Assembly: GCF_900258045.1 (NCBI RefSeq)
Contig: NZ_OGVD01000004.1
Location: 434,001 to 498,000 of the forward strand
Length of the DNA stretch: 64,000 nt
Direction of reading: 5' to 3'
From: Sphingorhabdus sp. EL138
Lineage (GTDB): Bacteria > Pseudomonadota > Alphaproteobacteria > Sphingomonadales > Sphingomonadaceae
Of the stretch, positions 45,312 through 54,772 are shown piece after piece (position 1 is the first letter of the stretch; each line of letters starts with the position of its first letter). The notes under the pieces were generated by a model. The model saw nothing but the letters and a program-made list of their open reading frames with translations. It did not search any database and was not told the DNA's origin. Both the position numbers and the translations under genes were made by a program.

Positions 45312-45749
45312 ATGACCAACGGAAAATTTACGGGAGCAATTGCGGGACTGGCAGTCATTGCAATGGCATCGATAATCCCGCTTGCCGCCAGCAATGCGCA
45401 TGATGGCAAGCACAAGTTCGACAAAAAATGGAGCGAAAACCTGGCTAAGAAGATCGAAGCCAAGGTTGCAGCGGGTATGGCCAAAGGCGCGATCGGCATG
45501 GAAAAGGGTGCGGAAAAAATGCTGCGTGGTGCCGACAAGATGGAAGCCTATGCCGACCGGCTGGAAAGTGATGCGGCCTTTCGCGAGGCTGAAGCGGCGA
45601 AGAGGAACAAATGGAACGAAGGCAACATGACGGCAGATGAACTGCTGGCACAAGCTCCCGAGTTTCGCCGCGGTGCAACCGAAATGCGCGAAGGTGCGGC
45701 AGAGATGCGAAAAGCGGCCGAGAAAATGCGGCGCGGTGACAGGAATTAA
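45312..45749 (+). CDS. exported protein with methionine heptad repeats, unknown function
   Basis: A 145-residue protein with a signal peptide (about residues 1-30, ending SNAH) and an all-helical mature part. Methionines recur every seven residues at 56, 63, 70 and 77, with Leu at 84. A second run occurs at 125, 132 and 139, each in a GA-x-x-M or AA-x-x-M unit. This predicts an amphipathic or coiled-coil helix with a Met face. Metal or membrane contact is possible but unproven. The ATG at 45312 is the start that gives a good signal peptide. Confidence 0.6.
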   Translation: MTNGKFTGAIAGLAVIAMASIIPLAASNAHDGKHKFDKKWSENLAKKIEAKVAAGMAKGAIGMEKGAEKMLRGADKMEAYADRLESDAAFREAEAAKRNKWNEGNMTADELLAQAPEFRRGATEMREGAAEMRKAAEKMRRGDRN

Positions 45750-45866
45750 GGCTCGCCACTAGTGCTCCTCAATTTTGCCACAGCGGTCTTGTGTATTGGT
45801 TTTACGCAAAGGGCGCCAAGATTTCGAAGAGGCCAGTGAAAAAGTTGGAAATAGCTGCCTGTTAGA

Positions 45867-46256
45867 TTAGGGCAGGCGATAATTATTCGCTACGCGTTTG
45901 AGTCCTTCTTTTAAGGTGATACCGCCGAAATTGATGAGTAGGCCCAATGGAAGTTTCATCAGCCGGAGGTAAGTCAGCGTTTGACGCGTATGAATAGGAA
46001 CAAGCCGCTCCACGGCCTTGATTTCGAGCAACAGGCTGTCGTCGACCATTATGTCCACGCGAAAAGCATCGGGGAAATCCAAGCCATCAATCCGCGTACC
46101 GACCGGCATCTGCCGGTCAATTTTCATGCCTTGCTTGCGCAACCGGTTGGCCAGAACCTGTTCGTAAACAGATTCCAGCAAACCCGGCCCCAAATCAATA
46201 TGCACGCCCATAGCGGTATCAATGACCCGGCTGGCTCTATCCTCAAGATCGACCAC
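45867..46256 (-). CDS. GxxExxY family protein
   Basis: A 129-residue protein of the GxxExxY family. The naming motif is in GPGLLESVYEQVL, and the PD-(D/E)xK-like pattern (DIMVDDSLLLEIKAVERL) suggests a nuclease-type fold. FGGITLKEGLKRV at the end is typical. The biological role is unknown. The start is a GTG. It lies 45 nt from the valS end on the same strand and may be transcribed with it. Confidence 0.85.
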   Translation of the reverse strand: MVDLEDRASRVIDTAMGVHIDLGPGLLESVYEQVLANRLRKQGMKIDRQMPVGTRIDGLDFPDAFRVDIMVDDSLLLEIKAVERLVPIHTRQTLTYLRLMKLPLGLLINFGGITLKEGLKRVANNYRLP

Positions 46257-46300
46257 AAAACTGCCCTCTTGAAAATCTTAGCGCCCTTTGCGTGAATCTA

Positions 46301-49123
46301 TTACCCCAAACGCGCAAGCGCCGCCTGCAGCCGTTCGGCCTCTGCGCTTTTGTCGGCGAGATCGGCACGGGCTTTTTCGACCGCTTCCGGTTTGGCTTTC
46401 TCAACAAAATTGGCGTTGCCTAACCTGCCTTCGAGAGACTTGGCTTCTTTGGACACGCCTTCCAGCGCTTTGCCGAGACGTGCTTTTTCGGCATCAATGT
46501 CAATCGCACCGGCCAGCGGCAGGACATAGGTAGCGCCATCGATAACAATCTGTGCGGTTGCGCCCTCAGGTGCTGGATCAAAGGAGAAACTCTCCAAACG
46601 ACCAACCCGATCCAGAGCAGATGCCTGCCGCTCAATCCGCTGCTGCAGGGCATCATCGCCATCACGAACATGGGCAGTCATCTTCGTGCCCGGCGCGATA
46701 TTGAGTTCGACCTTTGCTGTACGGGTCGCCGAGATCAGGCGGATGAGCCAGTCGACTTCTGCCTTGGCATCGGCATCGATTTCCGCCCTCGGTTCCGGCC
46801 ATTTCGCGACAATCAGATCATAGTTCCGGCCACCGGTTTCGGAAGCCATGCTGTGCCACAGTTCCTCTGTGATAAACGGCATGAACGGGTGGAGCATCAC
46901 AATGATCTGGTCGAGCACCCAACCGGCAACCGCCCGCGTTTCATCTGCCGCAGCGGCATCATCACCTTGCAGCAGCGGCTTGATCAGCTCCAGATACCAG
47001 TCGCAGAACCGGTCCCATGTGAAATGATAAATGGTATTGGCCGCCGCATCAAAACGCAGGTCACCCAGCGCCTTGTCGAGTGTGGCCAGCGTTTCGGTCA
47101 CTTCGGAAATGATCCAGCGATTGACCGGCAGCTTGGCCTCTGGCCCGCGCAGTGTTTGGCTCGCCCCAATGCCGTTCACTTCACAGAAGCGCGAGGCATT
47201 CCAGAGCTTGGTCGCAAAGTTGCGATAGCCCTCGACCCGCTTGTCATCCATCTTGATATCGCGGCCCTGGCTTTCCATCGCCGCCATGAAGAAGCGCAGC
47301 GCATCGGCGCCATATTGATCAATCAGGCCGAGCGGATCGACAACATTGCCCTTGGACTTGGACATTTTCGAGCCGTCTTCGGCGCGGACCAGCCCGTGCA
47401 GATAGAGCCGCTTCCACGGCACGTCATTCATAAACTGTATGCCCTGCATCGCCATCCGCGCGTCCCAGAAGAACAGGATGTCAAAGCCGGAGATTAGCAG
47501 GTCATTCGGATAATGGCGCTTGAGATCTTCGGTTTCTTCCGGCCAGCCAAGTGTGCCGAAGGGCCAGAGGGCAGAGGAGAACCAGGTGTCGAGAACGTCA
47601 GGATCGCGGGTCAAGTTGACAAAGTCGGCAGATATTCCATCGGGAGTACCACCAATGGCTATCTCATAATTGTCTGGATAGTAAGCTCGCGCTTCCCGAA
47701 TAATTTCCTCTTCACTGCTGCCAACGAAAATCTTATCGTTATTCCGCTGCGCAACCCCGTCTTCGATCGTGGGTCCAAACCAAGCCGGTATCCGGTGTCC
47801 CCACCAAAGCTGACGTGAGACACACCATGGCTGGATATTCTCCATCCAGTTGAACCAGGTTTTCTCCCAAGTCTTCGGGACGATCTCGATACTGCCATCG
47901 CGCACCGCCTTGATCGCTGGCTGCGCCAATGTCTCGGCATCGACATACCATTGGTCGGTCAGCCAAGGCTCGATAACCACACCGCCGCGATCCCCGAAAG
48001 GTGTCGCAATCGTGCGCGGCTCGGCATCATGCTCGACTTCTTCGCCATCTTTGTTTTTGGAAACATGCGGGATCAGGCAACCCATTTCCTTCATCCGCTG
48101 CACCACCAGTTCGCGTGCGCCATCGACGCCATCTTTCTTGAACCGATGCAGACCGATAAATTCTTCCGGAACCAGACCGTCCGCGGATTGGCAAACATTG
48201 GCCTCGCCATCGAGCATATTGAGCATCTCGCCGGCCGCAAAACCGGCCCGCTTGCCAACCTCGAAATCGTTAAAGTCATGGCCCGGCGTGATCTTCACCG
48301 CGCCGCTACCCAGTTCTGGGTCGGCATGTTCGTCTTCAACAACCTTGAAACGCCGTCCGGTAATCGGTTGCTCAATCTCTTTGCCGATCACGCTTTTATA
48401 GCGCTCGTCACTAGGGTGCACGGCAACCGCCATATCGGCGAGCATCGTTTCGGGCCGGGTTGTGGCAACTTTGATATAGTCTTGCCCATTGTCCAGCTTC
48501 ACGCCATCAGCCAATGGATATTTGAAATGCCAGAAACTACCTTTCATATCGGTAGTCTCGACTTCCAGATCGGAAATTGCGGTCTTGAGGGCTGGGTCCC
48601 AATTGACCAGCCGCTTGTCGCGATAGATCAGGCCATCATTATAGAGATCAACAAACACCTTGAGCACGGCTTCGTTCATGCCGTCGTCCATGGTGAAGCG
48701 CTCGTTCGACCAGTCCATCGAACAGCCGAGACGACGGAGCTGGCCAGTTATGGCGCCGCCGGATTCCTCTTTCCATTCCCAGACTTTTTCGACAAATTCT
48801 TCGCGCGTATAGTTGGTGCGCTTGTCCTGCCGCTCTTCCATCTGCCGCTCGACAACCATTTGGGTCGCAATGCCCGCATGGTCCATGCCGACCACCCAGA
48901 GCGCATCCTTTCCCTTCAGCCGTTCGTGACGGATGATGATATCCTGCAAGGTGTTATCGAGCGCGTGGCCAATATGCAGACTTCCGGTGACATTGGGCGG
49001 CGGATTGACGATCGTAAATGGCTCCGCATCGCCGCGTTCAGGGCGAAACTGGCCGGATTTTTCCCAATGTGCATACCAGCGCGCCTCAATGGCCGCCGGA
49101 TCGAAATTTTTATCTAATGTCAT
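46301..49123 (-). CDS. valS: valyl-tRNA synthetase
   Basis: A 940-residue class I synthetase that charges tRNA-Val. The HIGH motif is in [14 protein letters not shown], the editing domain lies in the middle, and the KMSKS motif is in [18 protein letters not shown]-terminal coiled-coil arm ([29 protein letters not shown]) is present, as expected for ValS and not IleRS. Length is normal. The opposite strand has several long open frames that are mere shadows of this gene. Confidence 0.95.
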   Translation of the reverse strand: MTLDKNFDPAAIEARWYAHWEKSGQFRPERGDAEPFTIVNPPPNVTGSLHIGHALDNTLQDIIIRHERLKGKDALWVVGMDHAGIATQMVVERQMEERQDKRTNYTREEFVEKVWEWKEESGGAITGQLRRLGCSMDWSNERFTMDDGMNEAVLKVFVDLYNDGLIYRDKRLVNWDPALKTAISDLEVETTDMKGSFWHFKYPLADGVKLDNGQDYIKVATTRPETMLADMAVAVHPSDERYKSVIGKEIEQPITGRRFKVVEDEHADPELGSGAVKITPGHDFNDFEVGKRAGFAAGEMLNMLDGEANVCQSADGLVPEEFIGLHRFKKDGVDGARELVVQRMKEMGCLIPHVSKNKDGEEVEHDAEPRTIATPFGDRGGVVIEPWLTDQWYVDAETLAQPAIKAVRDGSIEIVPKTWEKTWFNWMENIQPWCVSRQLWWGHRIPAWFGPTIEDGVAQRNNDKIFVGSSEEEIIREARAYYPDNYEIAIGGTPDGISADFVNLTRDPDVLDTWFSSALWPFGTLGWPEETEDLKRHYPNDLLISGFDILFFWDARMAMQGIQFMNDVPWKRLYLHGLVRAEDGSKMSKSKGNVVDPLGLIDQYGADALRFFMAAMESQGRDIKMDDKRVEGYRNFATKLWNASRFCEVNGIGASQTLRGPEAKLPVNRWIISEVTETLATLDKALGDLRFDAAANTIYHFTWDRFCDWYLELIKPLLQGDDAAAADETRAVAGWVLDQIIVMLHPFMPFITEELWHSMASETGGRNYDLIVAKWPEPRAEIDADAKAEVDWLIRLISATRTAKVELNIAPGTKMTAHVRDGDDALQQRIERQASALDRVGRLESFSFDPAPEGATAQIVIDGATYVLPLAGAIDIDAEKARLGKALEGVSKEAKSLEGRLGNANFVEKAKPEAVEKARADLADKSAEAERLQAALARLG

Positions 49124-49189
49124 GCGCTGCCTTTGCCATTGCGGTTTCCGCTAGGCAAGCGTCACGTCAAAACTGTGGCCAGAATTCTG

Positions 49190-51175
49190 TCAGTAGGCTG
49201 GATTATGCTTGGACAGAAAACTTTCCATCTGCTGCAAAAGCAGCAACCGGTCGGGTTCGCGTGTGAAATAATGGTCGGCTTTGGGCAACAAGACGAACTC
49301 CACGGGCTTGCCAGCCTTTCGCATCGCCTTTTCCATGATGACCGATTGTTTGTAATCGACTGTCACATCCTTGCGACCGTGAATCAGCATCAGCGGTACC
49401 TCTATCTTATCGACTGAATAGATTGGTGATACCGCCTTGAAATCCGGCGTCATTTTATTCCAGCTATTCTTATGGGTTCTGGAATAGACGTTTCCACCAA
49501 AGTCATTCACTTCACGGCGGAGGTTGGACACCCCGGCGATAGAGATAGCGCAGCGATAAAAGTCGGGGTCTTTCACAACACCCCACATCGCCGCATAGCC
49601 GCCATAGGAAGCACCCACGATGCATATCTTTTTGGGATCGGCAATACCCTGGTTCACCAGCCAATTGACACCATCGGTAATATCATCCTGCATGGCAAAA
49701 CCCATTTGCCCCTGGCCCTTACGCAAAAAGGTCTCCCCATAGCCTGTCGATCCCCTGAAATTCGGCTGGATAACGGCATATCCACGATTGGCCAGAAACT
49801 GTGCCCAATAATCATAGCTGAGCTTATCATGACCCCAAGGACCGCCATGGGGCATTGCAATAACAGGTAGATTCTTCGCCTCTCGCCCGCGGGGCAGCGT
49901 CAGAACAGCTTCAATTTCCAGACCGTCACGTGCGTCATATTGAACATATTTTGCCCGCGCCAGACGCTTGTTGCCAATAGTCTCGTTGATATCTGCCAAC
50001 TTAGTCAGTTGGCCAGTGGTGCGTTCGAACATGTAAATCAGTCCGGGATTATCAGCAGTGCCGATGCGCACGATCATCCGGTTAAGGTCATTGTCGATGC
50101 TGATAATGCGAGCTTTCGCGTTTTTCACAGCCGTATTCAATCCTTCTTGCGCGCTTTTCAGCTGTTCATTTATCCATTGAATTGATTGTTCCTCATCATT
50201 GGTGTGAACACCCAACAGCTGGGTTTTATCGGCGGATAGCACAACGCTTGTAACGTCGGCCTTAGGCATTTCAAACTCGGTGGCAAGCTCCTCCTGCGTC
50301 ATCAAGTTGATGCGCTTTACCACCGATTTGCCCGACTGATCCTCACGGATAACCAAGCCCTCATCCGATCCCGGCAGAATCATGAACGGCAGGGTCAGGT
50401 CCTCTTCCTGGCGGAGCTTTGCCTTTTCAATGGTTTGAAAAAGTTTGCCATCCCGTGATCTGTACAGCAGACGCTGCGTGCCCGTTCGATCATTGTAGGA
50501 AATTCCCATGCGGACGACGCCGCTGCTGTCGCTCATCCATGACAAAACGCCTGATCGACCGTCATCAACGCGCCGATATTTGCCGGTTTCAACATTGATG
50601 CGATAGACTGCCGGCCAGAACCCTTCGCGATTGCTATATATAGAATTCTGCGCAGCAGCGATTATCTCAACGCCGTTTTGGGTTGATGACCAGAGTAGGT
50701 TATCGCCGTTTTGTCCTCCCATTTTCGACAGGAGGCTGGTTATCTTCTTACTCTGCCTGTTGATGGCAAACATGCGGGATATGTACCATCGATCGGATTC
50801 AACCCGCATGAGCTTGTTCACCCCGATCACCAGATTATCATTGCCTGCCCACCGCAACCAACTCGGTTCTGTCTCGTCGGGAATCCCGACAAAGAATTTG
50901 GTTGTTCCCTCGCCATCATCCTTATCCAGTCCGATGATACCAATCACCTGGGTTCCGCCGAGGCCGAACAGCCCTGCAAGATATTTCCCATTGGGTGAGA
51001 TGGTCGCTGTGGAGATGAATGGCAGTTTGGCAAAAGCCTCAACGGGCAAGAGATTTTTATTTTCCGCGGTCTTGGCGTTCTCAATATCGGAGGTGGCTGC
51101 AGCTGTGGTTGACGTGAAGCCCAGCGCAATCATGCAACTCAATATCAGACACTTCTCTATGACAGCACGAATCAT
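49190..51175 (-). CDS. secreted S9 family prolyl oligopeptidase-like peptidase
   Basis: A 661-residue S9 peptidase. It has a signal peptide (about residues 1-25), a beta-propeller at about 40-400, and a hydrolase domain. The catalytic Ser lies in VGASYGGYAAMWG, the Asp in IHGRKDVTVDYKQS, and the His in KADHYFTREPD. It likely degrades peptides in the periplasm. A partial Fur-box-like sequence lies about 40 nt upstream of the start. Confidence 0.87.
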   Translation of the reverse strand: MIRAVIEKCLILSCMIALGFTSTTAAATSDIENAKTAENKNLLPVEAFAKLPFISTATISPNGKYLAGLFGLGGTQVIGIIGLDKDDGEGTTKFFVGIPDETEPSWLRWAGNDNLVIGVNKLMRVESDRWYISRMFAINRQSKKITSLLSKMGGQNGDNLLWSSTQNGVEIIAAAQNSIYSNREGFWPAVYRINVETGKYRRVDDGRSGVLSWMSDSSGVVRMGISYNDRTGTQRLLYRSRDGKLFQTIEKAKLRQEEDLTLPFMILPGSDEGLVIREDQSGKSVVKRINLMTQEELATEFEMPKADVTSVVLSADKTQLLGVHTNDEEQSIQWINEQLKSAQEGLNTAVKNAKARIISIDNDLNRMIVRIGTADNPGLIYMFERTTGQLTKLADINETIGNKRLARAKYVQYDARDGLEIEAVLTLPRGREAKNLPVIAMPHGGPWGHDKLSYDYWAQFLANRGYAVIQPNFRGSTGYGETFLRKGQGQMGFAMQDDITDGVNWLVNQGIADPKKICIVGASYGGYAAMWGVVKDPDFYRCAISIAGVSNLRREVNDFGGNVYSRTHKNSWNKMTPDFKAVSPIYSVDKIEVPLMLIHGRKDVTVDYKQSVIMEKAMRKAGKPVEFVLLPKADHYFTREPDRLLLLQQMESFLSKHNPAY

Positions 51176-51213
51176 CCAAAATACCCCCTAGATTCAGAAA
51201 CGATCGATATCGA

Positions 51214-51233
51214 TGCCAATCATTATCAATGAG
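51214..51233. promoter_or_regulatory. possible Fur-like half-site upstream of the S9 peptidase gene
   Basis: On the minus strand GATAATGAT (51227-51219) matches half of the Fur box exactly, but the other half is poor. It lies 39-58 nt before the S9 start codon. It is a weak candidate only. Confidence 0.25.
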
Positions 51234-51290
51234 TACAAGTAACTATTCAGAAATATTGCGATGAAACAGAATCTATTATTTTGGAGTCAA

Positions 51291-51968
51291 CTAGACCGTC
51301 TTTGTCAATATTGCGTCAATTTCCGCATTGGCCTTTGCGCGCAATTGGCGCTTGCAGGCGGCGAAACCGGGTTGGGCATTTAACTCTTGCGCTTTTGCGA
51401 TCGACCTTTCGATTAAATCTCCTGGCATAAGGGTCGCCTCGACCATGCCAGCGCCAATGGCTTCATTGGGTTTCAGCAACATGCTCGATAGCGCCAGACG
51501 CCGTCGCCACGAGGGTTCCAGCCAATGATCCAATATTGCTTGCGGCACGGGCGGGAAGGGGAGTCCGGCCTTGGCCTCGGGCAGTCCGATTTTATAGTGA
51601 CCAGAGGCGGCATAAATCCAGTCAGCGCACAACATCATGATTCCGCCAGCACCAATGGCATTGCCATTAACCGCGCAGACAAAGGCGCAGGGCAGGCGAT
51701 GGAGCGCGGCGGCATAGGCGTTGACAGCCGCGATAGCGCGCTCTTGGCCGGCTTCATCCAGAGAGGCGGCGATCTTGGTATCCATGCCGCAGGTGAAATG
51801 CTCGCCTGCACCAGTCAGTACGACGCCGCCTTTGGGTCTATCCTGCGCGAGCTTTTCAAAGACGCTTGCACCCTCTTCGAGCAAATCTGACGAAAGCGTG
51901 TTGCGCGGTGCATTGGTCAGGGTGACGACAACAGTGTCGCCATCAGTTTCGGTGGGGAAAAAGCTCAT
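51291..51968 (-). CDS. crotonase/enoyl-CoA hydratase family protein
   Basis: A 225-residue crotonase. The oxyanion motifs are LTGAGEHFTCGMDTKIA and NGNAIGAGGIMMLCADWIYAASGHYKIGLPEAKAGLPFP, where a Glu is present. It is short at the C-terminus compared with full hydratases. The ATG at 51968 overlaps the upstream S9 peptidase stop (ATGA), and I chose it over the ATG 24 nt before. The link to the peptidase is transcriptional only, as far as I can tell. Confidence 0.8.
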   Translation of the reverse strand: MSFFPTETDGDTVVVTLTNAPRNTLSSDLLEEGASVFEKLAQDRPKGGVVLTGAGEHFTCGMDTKIAASLDEAGQERAIAAVNAYAAALHRLPCAFVCAVNGNAIGAGGIMMLCADWIYAASGHYKIGLPEAKAGLPFPPVPQAILDHWLEPSWRRRLALSSMLLKPNEAIGAGMVEATLMPGDLIERSIAKAQELNAQPGFAACKRQLRAKANAEIDAILTKTV

Positions 51969-54058
51969 TCGCTCTGGCCCTCCTTCGTCCATTTGTCCAT
52001 CCAGTCAAATACAGCATTGTGCCATTGGACGCTATTCTTACCCTTAAGTACCCAGTGATTTTCATCCGGAAAAATCAAGAGCTTGGATGGGATATTTCGT
52101 TCCTGTGCATAGGTGAACGGCATTATGGACTGGGTATAGGGAATACGGAAATCCTTCTCGCCATGGATGAACAGGGTCGGTGTCTTCCATTTGTCGATAT
52201 GCTGGATCGGATTCCATTTTTCGGGATCAGCGCGTTCCCACCAGGGCCCACCATGATCCCACTGATCGAACCACAATTCTTCGGTGGAAAAGGCAAAGCT
52301 GCGCAGATCGAATATGCCGGCATGGTTGACGATGCAGTCAAACCGATCCGGCCATTGGCCCGAAATCCAGTTCATCATGTAGCCGCCATAGCTGGCACCC
52401 AGTGCGCAGGATCGTGTCCCGTCTATCTGTTTGTCAACTTTCAGTGCCGCTTCGTAACCCAAACGCAAATCTTCTAGTGGCTTTCCGCCCCAATCCTGGT
52501 TGATGCTGTCCATGAATTCCTGACCATAGCCCGATGACCCGTGGAAATCGATTGTCACCACGGCATAGCCTTGCGCGGCCATGACCTTTGGATTCCAGCG
52601 GTAAGACCAGCTATCGCCAAAGCTGCCCTGCGGCCCGCCATGCACCAAAAACGCCATCGGCAGCTTTTCCTTGGCGCCTTTCGGCTTGATGATCTGACCC
52701 CAGACCTGATGGCCTCCAGCACCTTTGAAGCTAAAGCGTTCCACGGCAACTTTGCTAATCTCCGCCAGCCTATCGCCATTAATATTGGTAAGCTGCGTAA
52801 CCTTTCCATCAGTATCCCGGCGATAGATATCATCAGGTGCTTGCAGGCTTTTTCTGGTGAAAATCATCGATCCGTCTTTTAACGGCGTGATATTCCCGAC
52901 ACTGCCATTCCCGGTCAGACGAGTGACCTTGCCATCGGCAATGTCCACTCGAAAGGCTGCATAGTCGAGAATTTCCTGAGCCGTAACAATCAGCGCATTG
53001 CTGTCCGGTGTCCATGTGATTGAACTGACAGAGCGATCCCAGTCGCCGGTTAATATCCTTGGTTCCTCTTCGCCTTTACCCAGCAATTTGATGACCTTGC
53101 GATCACTTTCGTAACCCGGACGTTCCATTGCCGCCCAGGCCCGCCATTGGTCATCCGGAGAGAAAGCTGGCAAGGTATCTGTTGCGTCACTGTTTCCTGG
53201 CATGAGTTTCGGTTCGCCGCTGGAAAGGGCGACGCCGTAAATGTCGAGATCGGTTGACTTGGGTTCATTGCGATCTGCTTTGCGCAATGTAAAGGCTAAG
53301 CCTCTTCCACTTGGAGACCAGGAAATTTCCTCCCCGCCGCCAAAGGGTTTTGACGGACTATCGCCTATAAGCTCGCCATCTAGTGCAGTTCCATCGCCGG
53401 TGAGCTTGCCATCTTGCAAATCAAAGGCAAAAATCCGGCTGTAGTTGCCGGGCGTTTCCCAACTCGACCAGTGGCGCACGAATAGTTCTTCATATTCACG
53501 GCCTGTACCAGGACCGGGCAGGGCTCTATTACCATCACCACCTTCAGCTTTACCACAACCAAATGTCGGGCAATCTTTGGCGACATCTCCCCAGATCGCA
53601 ACCTTGTCGCCCTTGGGGGATAGTTTGAAGCCAGCGATATCGGCTTGGAGGTTGCTAGCCTGCACCGGTTCGCCCTCCTGTCCACCAGAAGTTATCGTAG
53701 CCTTCCAAAGCTGTTCTGTTCCACCGGCATCGGAAAGGTAGTAGAGCAACCCTCCATCATTAGAAAAGGAAGGACTGTGTTCACTTGCGCTCGCTTTGTC
53801 GGCAATACGCAAGGGAACCGCATCTGGCTTGGTGAGGTCAAGCAGGTAAAGCCCCTTTGAGCGTTCATAGCTTTTCGGATCAGTTTCAGTTACGCCAAAA
53901 GCGGCCCATTTCTCATCGGGCGAAACAGTCACAGAACCAACGCGTTTCAGCGTGGCGAGATCTTCTGCTGTCATTGATCGAGCAAGAGCCATGGGGGTGG
54001 ACAGAAGCGCGCCTGTGATCAACAAGGCGATACATGATGCTTTGGATAGATTGTTCAT
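51965..54058 (-). CDS. secreted S9 family peptidase (dipeptidyl aminopeptidase/acylaminoacyl peptidase-like)
   Basis: A 697-residue S9 peptidase with a signal peptide (about residues 1-27), a WD40-like propeller and a C-terminal hydrolase domain. The triad is seen in LGASYGGYMMNW (Ser), IHGEKDFRIPYTQS (Asp) and FPDENHWVLK (His). A VAKDCPTFGCGKAEGGDG insertion in the propeller holds a possible disulfide. It is distinct from the other S9 protein about 3 kb away. Its stop overlaps the crotonase start. Confidence 0.88.
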   Translation of the reverse strand: MNNLSKASCIALLITGALLSTPMALARSMTAEDLATLKRVGSVTVSPDEKWAAFGVTETDPKSYERSKGLYLLDLTKPDAVPLRIADKASASEHSPSFSNDGGLLYYLSDAGGTEQLWKATITSGGQEGEPVQASNLQADIAGFKLSPKGDKVAIWGDVAKDCPTFGCGKAEGGDGNRALPGPGTGREYEELFVRHWSSWETPGNYSRIFAFDLQDGKLTGDGTALDGELIGDSPSKPFGGGEEISWSPSGRGLAFTLRKADRNEPKSTDLDIYGVALSSGEPKLMPGNSDATDTLPAFSPDDQWRAWAAMERPGYESDRKVIKLLGKGEEEPRILTGDWDRSVSSITWTPDSNALIVTAQEILDYAAFRVDIADGKVTRLTGNGSVGNITPLKDGSMIFTRKSLQAPDDIYRRDTDGKVTQLTNINGDRLAEISKVAVERFSFKGAGGHQVWGQIIKPKGAKEKLPMAFLVHGGPQGSFGDSWSYRWNPKVMAAQGYAVVTIDFHGSSGYGQEFMDSINQDWGGKPLEDLRLGYEAALKVDKQIDGTRSCALGASYGGYMMNWISGQWPDRFDCIVNHAGIFDLRSFAFSTEELWFDQWDHGGPWWERADPEKWNPIQHIDKWKTPTLFIHGEKDFRIPYTQSIMPFTYAQERNIPSKLLIFPDENHWVLKGKNSVQWHNAVFDWMDKWTKEGQSE

Positions 54059-54105
54059 AAACGCCGGTTTAGCAGGCCTGCGCGCTATAGCAATTGGGAT
54101 TGAAA

Positions 54106-54675
54106 TTACTTGTCGTTCAGCCTTTGAATTTCACGAGCAACCATTTCCTCGACCAGCTTTGGTAAATTCTCATCCAGCCACTCTTTCAACATTGGTCTCA
54201 TCAGGTCTCGGGTGAGATCTTCCAGAGAGGTGCCATGACTGGGGTTTGTTGGAGCCGGGGTGCTGGATCCCTCCATAGCGACCAACGCTGACAAGGACTG
54301 ACGCATAGAATCGAGCTTCTGATCATTAATCAACCGTTCTTCCTTACGGCGATCTCCGAAAACACCTTGAGCCGAGGATGGTCCGGTGTCCTTCACCTCA
54401 TTGGTTAGTTCGAGAACGCTGTCATCATCACCGGTTGTCTGCACAGTAGGTTTTTTGGTTTTACTGCTTTTGGTTGCAATATTTTTTGGCAGCGGTGCGA
54501 TAGGTGTTACGTTGTTGGGAACAGGCTTCAAGTGCGATGCAGCATCTTCGCCTTGCTCAATATCTTCATTTTTTTCGGCAGAGCGGTCTGTGTCAATCGC
54601 CTTGTCCTCAGCGATGATTCGCTTAATCGACGACAGAATTTCTTCCATGGACGATTCTTTATTTTGTTCTGCCAT
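54106..54675 (-). CDS. DUF2497 protein, PopZ-like polar organising protein
   Basis: A 189-residue acidic, mostly disordered protein. The conserved N-terminal helix MEEILSSIKRIIAEDK and the C-terminal helices (LEDLTRDLMRPMLKEWLDENLPKLVEEMVAREIQRL) are the signature of DUF2497/PopZ. PopZ self-assembles at the cell pole and anchors the chromosome origin in alphaproteobacteria. The middle is rich in Asp, Thr and Ser. The ATG at 54675 was chosen over a TTG upstream. Sequence between the conserved ends diverges, as is usual. Confidence 0.8.
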   Translation of the reverse strand: MAEQNKESSMEEILSSIKRIIAEDKAIDTDRSAEKNEDIEQGEDAASHLKPVPNNVTPIAPLPKNIATKSSKTKKPTVQTTGDDDSVLELTNEVKDTGPSSAQGVFGDRRKEERLINDQKLDSMRQSLSALVAMEGSSTPAPTNPSHGTSLEDLTRDLMRPMLKEWLDENLPKLVEEMVAREIQRLNDK

Positions 54676-54772
54676 TTGCAAAAGCCCCAAACTCAAAAAA
54701 TGTTAAAGCCGCTAGTTGTCCAATCTCTTTAGCGCATTAACCTCTAGATCGGCAACCATTAGCCGCCCGGTC

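Noticed and set aside
47951-49117. Long plus-strand open frame of 388 codons opposite valS
   Set aside because: It is the shadow of the high-GC valS coding strand. The reverse strand gives a full synthetase with HIGH and KMSKS motifs.
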